A stretch of 41,872 nucleotides of DNA from assembly GCA_001438205.1 (NCBI GenBank), contig LICG01000013.1, positions 1 to 41,872 of the forward strand. The letters run 5' to 3'. Source of the stretch: Cryomorphaceae bacterium BACL7 MAG-120322-bin74. GTDB taxonomy: Bacteria; Bacteroidota; Bacteroidia; Flavobacteriales; Schleiferiaceae. The notes below the pieces were generated by a model that was given only the letters and a program-made list of their open reading frames with translations, did not search any database and was not told the origin of the DNA. This document shows, in pieces, positions 31,897 through 39,177 of this stretch. The position numbers were made by a program, and so were the translations under genes. The number at the start of each line of letters is the position of its first letter. Position 1 is the first letter of the stretch.

Positions 31897-32525
31897 ATGG
31901 CGTCGGGGAATAGAACGTCTTCTAGCAAGAAGAAGTAGACTTGACGTCCTTTGTTAGGGTCCACTTTTGCTTGCATCACACTTTCATCCATTTTCCCTTT
32001 GAGGGTGATGATGGCCCGTGGGCGCTGCTCGCGGTGCGACTTGTTTATAGCGGCCATACCATCCGATAAGCTATTGACGACTTGCGAGACGCGGGCGAAT
32101 ACAAGGTGAATGTCAGGAAGCTGGGCAAATTTGAGGCCTTGCGTTTGCAGGTCTGAAATCATGATTCCCCCAGTTTGCGCAATCGCGGCATGGCAAGTAG
32201 AAGCCATAGCGTCCGCTTCCAATGGGTTGTCCTTGACGACTTTTAGGCCTGCTTGTAAAAACCATGGATGAAGATGTGGTTCAGGAACAAAAAATTGACG
32301 TTGTCCACTCTCCGAAGCAGCACCTCGAAGATTTTCAACAATTTCTTCTGGGCTACCGCAGTACACAAAAAGTCCACCTCCATCCGTGAATTTTTTTACA
32401 AAGAGCAAATCCACTGGATCATTCGGCTGGGCAAGATATTTTCCCGTCGAATTTTGGCCCTCAGAAACGGCATGTTCTGGGGCGCCACTGAGGATGGAGA
32501 AAAATTTTCCGATGAGACCAGCCAT
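31893..32525 (-). CDS. LUD domain protein (LutC/YkgG-like)
   Basis: 210 residues. The C-terminal part has ADAMASTCHAAIAQTGGIMI and LPDIHLVFARVSQVVNSLSD, typical of the LUD (DUF162) domain of LutC, part of the lactate utilisation complex. No LutA or LutB genes are nearby. The position between ftsH and cdsA is a conserved Bacteroidota arrangement, so this stand-alone LUD protein probably has a role not tied to lactate oxidation. The N-terminus (MAGLIGKFFSILSGAPEHAV) is not a signal peptide. Function unknown. It starts 32 bases after ftsH, and overlaps the cdsA start. Confidence 0.82.
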   Translation of the reverse strand: MAGLIGKFFSILSGAPEHAVSEGQNSTGKYLAQPNDPVDLLFVKKFTDGGGLFVYCGSPEEIVENLRGAASESGQRQFFVPEPHLHPWFLQAGLKVVKDNPLEADAMASTCHAAIAQTGGIMISDLQTQGLKFAQLPDIHLVFARVSQVVNSLSDGMAAINKSHREQRPRAIITLKGKMDESVMQAKVDPNKGRQVYFFLLEDVLFPDAI

Positions 32526-32557
32526 ACTGCTTTAATTCACGCGAAAATTAGTGAATC

Positions 32558-34627
32558 TTATGCGTTTCCTTGCGGGTCATTTTCAGCTTCTTCCGAAGCG
32601 GTTTCCTGCACGCTGACATCTGCACCTGTTTCAACGGGTATTCCCGCCTCTAGGGGCTGGTTTTGTAAAAGCGCAGCCTGAACTTTCTCTTCTGAGGTCA
32701 GCCAAGGACGTTTGCCAAAAATGTTCTCTAAATTCTCTTTGAAGATGACCTCATGTTTGAGCAATTCTTCTGCCAAGGCAGTCAGTTTGTCCAAGTTGTC
32801 ACGAAGGAGCTGCTTGGCGCGTTCGTATTGGCCTTCAATCAGTGCAGAAATTTCTTCGTCAATGACCTGGGCTGTTTTCTCACTATATGGCTTGTCAAAT
32901 TGATATTCATTTTGACCACTTGAATCATAGTACGTGATGTTGCCAAGCCGGGCATTCAACCCATAAATGGTCACCATGGCGCGGGCTTGTTTGGTGACTT
33001 TTTCTAAATCACTCAAGGCCCCGGTGGTGATTTTGTTGAAAATCACTTCTTCGGCGGCGCGTCCACCCATTGTAGCGCACATCTCATCGAGCATTTGCTC
33101 CACTGAGTTTAGTTGACGCTCTTCGGGTAAATACCAAGCGGCACCCAGGCTACGTCCCCGCGGAACAATCGTCACCTTCACCAAGGGGGAAGCATGCTCT
33201 AGCAACCAACTAACGGTTGCGTGTCCCGCCTCGTGGTAAGCAATCACTTTCTTTTCCTCCGGGGTAATAATTTTATTCTTTTTCTCTAAGCCGCCTACAA
33301 TACGGTCTACGGCATCCAAGAAATCTTGTTTTTCAACACAACTTTTGTCTTTGCGCGCTGCGACCAAAGCGGCTTCATTGCACACATTGGCAATATCAGC
33401 GCCTGAGAAGCCTGGCGTTTGACGAGCCAAAAATTCAATGTCCACATTGCCGCCAAGTTTGAGAGGCTTTAAATGAACTTCAAAGATTTCTTTGCGCTCG
33501 TTGAATTCTGGTAAGTCAACATAAATCACACGGTCAAAACGACCTGCGCGTATGAGGGCACGGTCCAAAATATCTGCGCGGTTGGTGGCGCCCATAACAA
33601 TGACATGTTCATCGGTGCCAAAACCGTCCATTTCGGTGAGCAATTGATTGAGCGTATTTTCACGCTCATCGTTGCCGCCACTAAGGGCATTTTTCCCACG
33701 GGCACGCCCAATGGCATCAATCTCATCAATGAAAATGATGGCAGGAGATTTTTCTTTGGCTTGCTTAAATAAGTCGCGCACACGACTTGCTCCTACGCCC
33801 ACAAACATCTCCACAAAATCGGAGCCGCTTAAGGAGAAGAAAGGCACTTTGGCCTCCCCTGCAACGGCTTTGGCAAGCAAGGTCTTTCCTGTCCCGGGAG
33901 GGCCGCTAAGCAATACACCTTTGGGTATCTTGCCCCCAAGATTGGTGTATTTTTTAGGGTTTTTCAAAAAGTCGACGACTTCAAGCACCTCGTCTTTTGC
34001 GCCTTCCATGCCGGCCACATTTTTGAAGGTAGTCCGCACTTCAGAATCTGCATCAAAAACTTGGGCGCGTGATTTGCCAATGTTAAAAATTTGACCACCT
34101 GGGCCGCCCGCTCCTCCACCGCCCATTCGGCGCATCATGAAGAACCAGAAAAGGGCAATTAAGCCAATAGGAAGAACCCAAGAGAGGACTTCCGTCCAAT
34201 AGTTCGGCTCATCCTTGTATTCTACATTGATCGGTCCATTTACCTGAAGCCAGTCCTCATGTTGACCATAAAAGCGTTCTAAATTTTGGTCAAAAATATC
34301 GGCGGGCATTTCAAAGTGGAAGTGCGGGCCAGGATTGGGCGTTTGGTTGAAACCAGCGGTGGCCATGTCTTTGTAGGCCGCCAATGTGGCCAGGCTGTCA
34401 GGGTGGATGTAGGTGTAAACGTCTTTTTTGTTGACCACCACAATCTTTTCTATATGGCCTGCAGTTAGCTTATCACCCAGGTCATTAAAGTTTGATTCCT
34501 GGGTTGTAGCGCCATAATTGGAAGAAAACAATTGTAGGGCTAATAGGCCAGCAAAAACCGCTAAATAAATCCAGCTGGGATTGAAAGTGGGCTTTTGGCC
34601 TTTCTTGGTGGGCGTTTTATCAGACAT
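32558..34627 (-). CDS. ftsH: ATP-dependent zinc metalloprotease FtsH
   Basis: 689 residues, normal for Bacteroidota. Order: short cytoplasmic start, membrane helix (about 18-34), periplasmic loop (about 40-145), second helix (146-166), Gly-rich linker, AAA domain with Walker A GPPGTGKT (242-249) and Walker [12 protein letters not shown] (297-307), the arginine-finger region RAGRFDR, then the zinc protease motif HEAGH (465-469). The periplasmic loop is about 100 residues, longer than that of E. coli FtsH. It is a hexamer in the inner membrane, degrading damaged membrane proteins and short-lived regulators. It follows rsfS by 12 bases. Confidence 0.97.
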   Translation of the reverse strand: MSDKTPTKKGQKPTFNPSWIYLAVFAGLLALQLFSSNYGATTQESNFNDLGDKLTAGHIEKIVVVNKKDVYTYIHPDSLATLAAYKDMATAGFNQTPNPGPHFHFEMPADIFDQNLERFYGQHEDWLQVNGPINVEYKDEPNYWTEVLSWVLPIGLIALFWFFMMRRMGGGGAGGPGGQIFNIGKSRAQVFDADSEVRTTFKNVAGMEGAKDEVLEVVDFLKNPKKYTNLGGKIPKGVLLSGPPGTGKTLLAKAVAGEAKVPFFSLSGSDFVEMFVGVGASRVRDLFKQAKEKSPAIIFIDEIDAIGRARGKNALSGGNDERENTLNQLLTEMDGFGTDEHVIVMGATNRADILDRALIRAGRFDRVIYVDLPEFNERKEIFEVHLKPLKLGGNVDIEFLARQTPGFSGADIANVCNEAALVAARKDKSCVEKQDFLDAVDRIVGGLEKKNKIITPEEKKVIAYHEAGHATVSWLLEHASPLVKVTIVPRGRSLGAAWYLPEERQLNSVEQMLDEMCATMGGRAAEEVIFNKITTGALSDLEKVTKQARAMVTIYGLNARLGNITYYDSSGQNEYQFDKPYSEKTAQVIDEEISALIEGQYERAKQLLRDNLDKLTALAEELLKHEVIFKENLENIFGKRPWLTSEEKVQAALLQNQPLEAGIPVETGADVSVQETASEEAENDPQGNA

Positions 34628-34639
34628 CTCTTAAGGGAT

Positions 34640-34996
34640 TCAGCTTGGAATAACGGTGGTATGTGCATCACTCCACAGGCTTTCAAGATCATAGAAAGTG
34701 CGTGCTTCGGATTGGAAAATATGCACAACTACATTCACATAGTCCATTAATATCCATTCAGATTCTTGCGTGCCTTCAATGTGCCAAGGGCGCTCGCTAC
34801 ATTGGTCACGTAATCGCTTTTCCACAGATCCCGATAAGGCTGATACTTGGGTAGACGATTGGGCCTCTGTGACGACAAAATAGTCACAAACGGCGTTTTC
34901 TAGATGGCGTAGATCTAAGACAACCGTATTTTCACCTTTGACATCAGAAATGCCTTCTAAGGTTTCTAAAAGGATAGGAGGGAAAGTATTTTTCAT
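34640..34996 (-). CDS. rsfS: Ribosome silencing factor RsfS
   Basis: 118 residues, typical. It starts MKNTFPPILLETLEGISDVK and holds the conserved core CDYFVVTEAQSSTQVSALSG, then HIEGTQESEWILMDYVNVVVH and a final YDLESLWSDA. RsfS binds uL14 on the large subunit and blocks subunit joining when nutrients are low. In Bacteroidota it regularly lies between birA and ftsH, as here. No full-match promoter box was found upstream; CATCTTTG on the minus strand (35047-35054) is one mismatch from TAnnTTTG and could serve. Confidence 0.95.
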   Translation of the reverse strand: MKNTFPPILLETLEGISDVKGENTVVLDLRHLENAVCDYFVVTEAQSSTQVSALSGSVEKRLRDQCSERPWHIEGTQESEWILMDYVNVVVHIFQSEARTFYDLESLWSDAHTTVIPS

Positions 34997-35121
34997 TCAG
35001 AGTAAGTTGCCCGCAAAGCGATTTAATTGCCGTTCTTACTGAACAACAAAGATGCCATCTCAGTTCTCGGCGATATTTGCAAATGCCAATTCATCGGGGA
35101 AGTGGCCATAAAAGCCCACAA

Positions 35122-35826
35122 ATGTACATCAAGAAGCTACATTTCAGCCAGATAGGATCAACACATCAATATGCCATTCAAGGTATGACGGAGTGGGATA
35201 AAAAGGCATGGACTGCCATTTCGGCAGATAGTCAGTCCGACGGACGCGGGCAGGGACTGCACACTTGGTCCGATTTGCCGGGACATGCAGCTTTATTTAG
35301 CCTCGTGAGTCCAGTGGTCGCGTGGACTTCCTTGGAAGTAATGCTTAGGCATAAAGCGGTTGCCTGCGCTGTCCTCGCCGTCACGCAAGCCACTACCCAC
35401 GCGCGTATCCTATTGAAATGGCCGAATGATCTTTATCAAGGTCAGTACAAATTGGGTGGAATTTTGACAGAAGCTCAATGGTCAGGGGCATTTTGCCATC
35501 GCCTAGTATGCAGCGTGGGGGTAAATGTTTCTAATGGCCCTACCGAAACCGCTTATCTCGGTAAAAATCTATCCGCGTCCAAGGTTCGCGCCGCTTGTAT
35601 AGACGCCATTGTAGGAGCTGTAGAAGGAGATCTTGCTGCCATCCCAAGTGAATTTGACCGAAATCTACTACATCAAGGGACATCTCTTTGGCGAAGGCCT
35701 GATCAACAGGATGCTGAGATGGCAGAATGCCTAGGCGTAGATGCCCACGGTCAAATTGGGCTGAAATGGGCTTTGACGGATAGCAGCCAGTGGTACCCCC
35801 ATGGTGCGGTAAAGTGGGAAGGGTAA
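35122..35826 (+). CDS. birA: Biotin-[acetyl-CoA carboxylase] ligase, without repressor domain
   Basis: 234 residues from the ATG at 35122 (MYIKKLHFSQIGSTHQYA), preferred because this N-terminus fits the family (the SIGSTNxYA-like motif) and the upstream 15 codons do not. Further motifs are SDGRGQGLHTWSD, KWPNDLYQGQYKLGGILTE and GVNVSN. The enzyme makes biotinyl-AMP and transfers biotin to the AccB carrier protein. It lacks the N-terminal helix-turn-helix of E. coli BirA, so it is not a transcription repressor. The ligase loop reads GRGQG rather than GRGRRG. Divergent from rsfS across 125 bases; a GATATTTG (one mismatch to the -7 box) lies about 46 bases upstream. Confidence 0.92.
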   Translation: MYIKKLHFSQIGSTHQYAIQGMTEWDKKAWTAISADSQSDGRGQGLHTWSDLPGHAALFSLVSPVVAWTSLEVMLRHKAVACAVLAVTQATTHARILLKWPNDLYQGQYKLGGILTEAQWSGAFCHRLVCSVGVNVSNGPTETAYLGKNLSASKVRAACIDAIVGAVEGDLAAIPSEFDRNLLHQGTSLWRRPDQQDAEMAECLGVDAHGQIGLKWALTDSSQWYPHGAVKWEG

Positions 35827-35829
35827 GGC

Positions 35830-36480
35830 TTAGCTGACGGTAGTCCCCCAGGACCTAGGATCTTGACGCCAAGTGGCCAGTGTCGCGGCCTCTGTTTCGG
35901 ACAAAGTGTTTCGACTCTCTGCTACAGCGAGCAAGTGTGTATAGTCACTTAGCGTAAAGAGCTTACAGTCTTTCTCCAAGAAGGCGTCTTGGGCATGCTG
36001 GAACCCGTATGTGAAGATGGCCCCCATGCCAAGCACCGTAGCGCCAGCGTCACGTAGAGCATCGACTGCTTGTAGTGAACTCATGCCCGTTGAGACGAGA
36101 TCTTCAATTACGACCACGCGTACGCCCTTTTCCATGTGTCCCTCAATGAGGTTTTGACGCCCATGGCCTTTTGCAGCGGAACGCACATACATCATGGGAA
36201 GATTCATTTCTTGCGCCACAAGCGCGGCCAAAGCAATGGCACCTGTTGCGACACCCGCAATCATGTCAACAGATGGATACGCATTTTGGATGGCCTCTAC
36301 CATACGCTCACGCAAGTAGGTTCGGACCATGGGATGCGAAAGCGTCACCCTGTTGTCGCAGTAAATAGGCGATTTTATGCCAGAAGCCCATGTGAAGGGG
36401 TTGTCGGGGCGAAGTTCAATCGCTTTAATTTGCAAAAGCAATTCAGCTAGCCGCTTAGCAGTTTCAGAATCCATTACCAT
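35830..36480 (-). CDS. pyrE: Orotate phosphoribosyltransferase
   Basis: 216 residues from the ATG at 36480 (MVMDSETAKRLAELLLQI). A second ATG lies at 36474. The first is preferred because the length of the lead-in then matches that of Flavobacterium PyrE as I recall it, and because the promoter box ends 4 bases upstream. Motifs: NPFTWASGIKSPIYCDNR, then the PRPP-binding loop VVVIEDLVSTGMSS (about residues 114-127). It converts orotate and PRPP to OMP in pyrimidine synthesis. The start codon shares the palindrome CATG (36478-36481) with the NUDIX gene on the other strand. Its stop is 3 bases from the birA stop, convergently. Confidence 0.95.
   Translation of the reverse strand: MVMDSETAKRLAELLLQIKAIELRPDNPFTWASGIKSPIYCDNRVTLSHPMVRTYLRERMVEAIQNAYPSVDMIAGVATGAIALAALVAQEMNLPMMYVRSAAKGHGRQNLIEGHMEKGVRVVVIEDLVSTGMSSLQAVDALRDAGATVLGMGAIFTYGFQHAQDAFLEKDCKLFTLSDYTHLLAVAESRNTLSETEAATLATWRQDPRSWGTTVS
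36425..36432 (+). promoter_or_regulatory. Possible -7 box variant (TTAATTTG) for the NUDIX gene, inside pyrE
   Basis: Plus-strand TTAATTTG has the same one-base-short form as the dnaN and yggS boxes, and lies 46 bases before the NUDIX ATG, within pyrE codons. It is the only candidate I see for reading the NUDIX gene, and it is weak. Confidence 0.25.
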
Positions 36481-36910
36481 GACGCAAAAGTACGACGCCA
36501 TAGCCATGACCGCCGCAGGAGGTTGGGTAGAAAATGAAAATCGGGAGGTGCTCTGGATCTACCGTCTGGACCACTGGGACTTACCTAAAGGAAAGTTGGA
36601 AACCGGCGAGAACATTGAAGATTGCGCCCTTCGTGAAGTAGAGGAGGAATGCGGGTTATCTGGCCTAATCCTTGGCGAGAAGCTGACTAAAACAGTCCAT
36701 AAATACCATCAAAACGGGGTGCTTTTTGAAAAGACGACCCACTGGTTTCGCATGAGGGTGAAAGGTGTTCCGGCACTGACGCCACAGACCGAAGAGGGAA
36801 TTGAATGGGTACGGTGGGTGTCCGAAGCAGCATGGAAATCAGCTTTGCCCAGCAGTTATGACACCATTCAGGAAGTCGCCACGGCTGCAATCCAAGGCAA
36901 GGGAGTCTAG
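36479..36910 (+). CDS. NUDIX hydrolase
   Basis: 143 residues from the ATG at 36479 (MTQKYDAIAMTAAGGWVENE). The Nudix box is perfect: GKLETGENIEDCALREVEEE followed by CGL, matching Gx5Ex7REUxEExGU. The WDLPKGK and AAGG segments before it fit the family. It hydrolyses a nucleoside diphosphate linked to some other group; the substrate cannot be read from sequence. It is shorter than the roughly 200-residue Bacteroidota relatives that sit next to pyrE, lacking their N-terminal extension, because pyrE's start is there. A later ATG at 36506 would remove nine residues. Its stop (TAG) shares CTAG with the coaD stop on the other strand. Confidence 0.88.
   Translation: MTQKYDAIAMTAAGGWVENENREVLWIYRLDHWDLPKGKLETGENIEDCALREVEEECGLSGLILGEKLTKTVHKYHQNGVLFEKTTHWFRMRVKGVPALTPQTEEGIEWVRWVSEAAWKSALPSSYDTIQEVATAAIQGKGV
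36485..36492 (-). promoter_or_regulatory. Bacteroidota -7 box (TACTTTTG) for pyrE, inside the NUDIX reading frame
   Basis: Minus-strand TACTTTTG is a full TAnnTTTG match. Its last G is 4 bases from the pyrE ATG at 36480, so the mRNA is expected to be leaderless or nearly so. On the plus strand the same bases are codons 3-5 of the NUDIX gene if that gene starts at 36479. Confidence 0.55.
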
Positions 36911-37365
36911 ACCCGAACTGCGTCTGGGACAAATCGAGTGTAGTCCCCGTTGTTTTTGATCACATCCCGAACGATGCTCGATGAAATGAAGGCCCATCGT
37001 GCACTGGTCAATAGAAAGATGGTTTCAAGGGCAGGGGCCATCTCCCGATTGGCTTGGGCAATGGCTTTTTCAAATTCAAAATCTGCAGGATTGCGAAGGC
37101 CTCTCAATAAAAAATTGGCTCCTTGCGAAGCTGCAAAGTCAACCGTTAGGCCTTGATAAGAAATGACCTTCACGGAAGGATTCTGCGCAAACGTGCTGCG
37201 AAGCCATGCTAGACGTTGTTCTAAGGGAAACAAATAGTGCTTTTCCGCATTTTCTCCGACAGCAAGAATGATTTCATCAAAAAGCGGAATGGCACGCTCA
37301 ACAATGTTGACGTGCCCCAGGGTAATGGGATCAAAAGATCCCGGGAAAAGCGCGATTCTTGGCAT
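36907..37365 (-). CDS. coaD: Pantetheine-phosphate adenylyltransferase
   Basis: 152 residues, normal for the bacterial enzyme, which adenylates 4'-phosphopantetheine in coenzyme A synthesis. It begins MPRIALFPGSFDPITLGHVN, with the nucleotidyltransferase TxGH motif (TLGH), and has NFLLRGLRNPADFEFE and the ISSSIVRDV motif. The start at 37365 is fixed by the MPRIALFPGSF signature, which places the first 35 bases inside the end of ddl in another frame. The stop at 36907-36909 overlaps the NUDIX stop on the other strand through CTAG. Confidence 0.95.
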   Translation of the reverse strand: MPRIALFPGSFDPITLGHVNIVERAIPLFDEIILAVGENAEKHYLFPLEQRLAWLRSTFAQNPSVKVISYQGLTVDFAASQGANFLLRGLRNPADFEFEKAIAQANREMAPALETIFLLTSARWAFISSSIVRDVIKNNGDYTRFVPDAVRV

Positions 37366-38338
37366 CTTTTAAAGCTTGATGGGCTAGCAAGGTAGTAAAT
37401 TCTGTGAGCGAGGTCCCGCGCGCAGCCAGTTGTTTGGGCAAGATGCTCTCTTGGCTCATGCCTGGGACAGTATTGATTTCAATCAAGACGGGAGGACCTT
37501 TTTTAGGCAGAATAAAGTCGGCACGACAAAAGCCCGTAAGTCCTAGTCCTTCATAGATGCGTCGTGTATAGTCTTCGATCTGAAGAGCCGCCCCCGCGGG
37601 GATACGCGCCGGGGTAATTTCTTCTGCTAAACCCTCGTATTTGGCAGAGTAGTCAAAGAATTCCCTTTTGGGCACAATCTCCGTGATGCCAAGGCAATGC
37701 ACTTCATCCTCCCAGCGAGCCACCCCACAGCCGACTTCGGTGCCTGAAACCCCTTGCTCAATGACAATGGCATGGTCTTCTTTTGCCGCTTCCTTCAGCG
37801 CATCGGCCAATTGGTGTGCTTCCGTGATCCTGGTGACGCCATAGCTGGAGCCACTTCTGCAGGGTTTGACAAACAAAGGAAACTGCAAGCCCTTAAGGTC
37901 AAGGGAAGAGGGGTCTACGCCATCATGGGTCCAAATAGCAGGTGCCACAGGAACGCCAAGGCGCTGGACTACGCCATTGGTCCATGCCTTGTGGAAGGTT
38001 AAAGCAGAGGAAGCTGGCGGACAGGAGGTATACGGAATACCCAAGGCTTCCCATGTAATCGCAAGGGTTCCATCTTCTCCGGGATGGCCGTGGATGAGGT
38101 TAAAAATGAGTTCAAGCGGCTTTACAGCGCCTTCGTGTAGAATGCCCATGCGTGCGGGATCAAAGCCAATTGATGTACCCTGGGCATTGGTTGCGGACCA
38201 TCCTGTTTTGCTTTGCACCACGCTGTAGGCTTCAAAAAGGACGGCGTCTAAAGCTTTAAAAACAGCTTGACCGCTCTTCAGTGATATTCCATGTTCGCTA
38301 GAATAACCGCCCATTATTACCCCTACACGTATTGCCAT
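37331..38338 (-). CDS. ddl: D-alanine-D-alanine ligase
   Basis: 335 residues from the ATG at 38338 (MAIRVGVIMGGYSSEHGISL), the standard Ddl start with the GGxSxEHxIS motif; longer upstream frames have no support and would cross into the PASTA gene. Later parts are FNLIHGHPGEDGTLAITWEALGIPYT (around residues 85-110), the ATP-grasp region with LFVKPCRSGSSYGVTRI, and GFCRADFILPKKGPPVLIEINTVPGM with the metal-binding Glu and Asn. It joins two D-alanines for peptidoglycan. It overlaps coaD by 35 bases. A near-match box (TATCTTTA, 38343-38350) lies 4 bases before its ATG. Confidence 0.95.
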   Translation of the reverse strand: MAIRVGVIMGGYSSEHGISLKSGQAVFKALDAVLFEAYSVVQSKTGWSATNAQGTSIGFDPARMGILHEGAVKPLELIFNLIHGHPGEDGTLAITWEALGIPYTSCPPASSALTFHKAWTNGVVQRLGVPVAPAIWTHDGVDPSSLDLKGLQFPLFVKPCRSGSSYGVTRITEAHQLADALKEAAKEDHAIVIEQGVSGTEVGCGVARWEDEVHCLGITEIVPKREFFDYSAKYEGLAEEITPARIPAGAALQIEDYTRRIYEGLGLTGFCRADFILPKKGPPVLIEINTVPGMSQESILPKQLAARGTSLTEFTTLLAHQALKDAKNRAFPGIF

Positions 38339-38342
38339 AGGA

Positions 38343-38350
38343 TAAAGATA
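38343..38350 (-). promoter_or_regulatory. Possible -7 box (TATCTTTA) for ddl
   Basis: Minus-strand TATCTTTA differs from TAnnTTTG only in the last base. It is 4 bases from the ddl ATG, the same distance as in tgt and pyrE, and is back to back with the plus-strand box at 38374-38381. Confidence 0.35.
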
Positions 38351-38373
38351 GCGGGTGGCTGAATGGAGTTGGC

Positions 38374-38381
38374 TATTTTTG
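38374..38381 (+). promoter_or_regulatory. Bacteroidota -7 box (TATTTTTG) for the PASTA gene
   Basis: Plus-strand TATTTTTG, full TAnnTTTG match, ends 6 bases before the ATG at 38388, so transcription should begin at or within a few bases of the start codon. Confidence 0.5.
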
Positions 38382-38387
38382 TAGCCG

Positions 38388-39176
38388 ATGAAGCTGATTT
38401 TATTTCTTAAGAGTAAGACCTTTTGGTTGAATGCGGCATTTGCTCTGGCCTTTTTCTTGCTGTTGGGTTTCAGTGCAAACTGGATTCTCAAAGGCATCAC
38501 GAAACATACACAAGTCATGGTGGTGCCTGATTTGACGAATATGCGCTTTGAAGAAGTGAAAGCGGCGCTTGCGCCGTTGACCTTTGAAGCCGAAATATTA
38601 GACTCGAGTCTTTACGTTTCACGCGCTGAGCCAGGAGCTGTATTGGATCAGTATCCCTTACCCGGCGCAACAGCCAAAACAGGCCGTGTGATACAGTTGA
38701 CCCTTAATCGCCATCGACCCGGGAAAGTAGCGCTTCCCTTATTGGTGGAGCGTACCCTTCAACGTGCTGAATTAGATTTAACCTCCCGTGGCTTGCGTGT
38801 TGGCCGCATCACCTATGTGCCAGATTTGGCAGAAGGTTTGGTGTTGCAAGTGAGCGCTGGCGGGGTGGTGCTGGCCCAAGGTAGCCAGATTCGGAAGGGA
38901 ACTGCGGTAGACCTCGTTGTAGGGAAGCGCTCAGGTCCTCTGACCCATGCTGTGCCAGATCTTTTGGGCATGCGCTTAGGGGAGGCAAAAGCCATTTTAA
39001 GACTAAGTGGCTTACGGATGGAATTTGTAGAGGGTGACAGCACGGCATTAGACCAAGGGGTCACGATGCAGATGCCGCAATTTTCACATGGCAACTATGT
39101 AACGCATAAAGACGGGATTGTGCGCGTTTGGTTTGGAGAATCTAGCCTTCTTATGTCGAATGACGAAATTGAATAA
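38388..39176 (+). CDS. Membrane-anchored PASTA domain protein
   Basis: 262 residues. A single helix (about residues 12-36, FWLNAAFALAFFLLLGFSAN) anchors the protein with the rest in the periplasm. Three PASTA-type modules follow: VMVVPDLTNMRFEEVKAALA (starting near 43), VALPLLVERTLQRAELDLTS (about 112) and HAVPDLLGMRLGEAKAILRL (about 187). PASTA domains bind peptidoglycan fragments in kinases and penicillin-binding proteins. There is no kinase or transpeptidase domain here. The order ddl/PASTA/rluD is common in Bacteroidota, so a cell-wall role is likely, but its activity is not known. The gene after it starts 1 base beyond its stop. Confidence 0.9.
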   Translation: MKLILFLKSKTFWLNAAFALAFFLLLGFSANWILKGITKHTQVMVVPDLTNMRFEEVKAALAPLTFEAEILDSSLYVSRAEPGAVLDQYPLPGATAKTGRVIQLTLNRHRPGKVALPLLVERTLQRAELDLTSRGLRVGRITYVPDLAEGLVLQVSAGGVVLAQGSQIRKGTAVDLVVGKRSGPLTHAVPDLLGMRLGEAKAILRLSGLRMEFVEGDSTALDQGVTMQMPQFSHGNYVTHKDGIVRVWFGESSLLMSNDEIE

Positions 39177-39177
39177 C

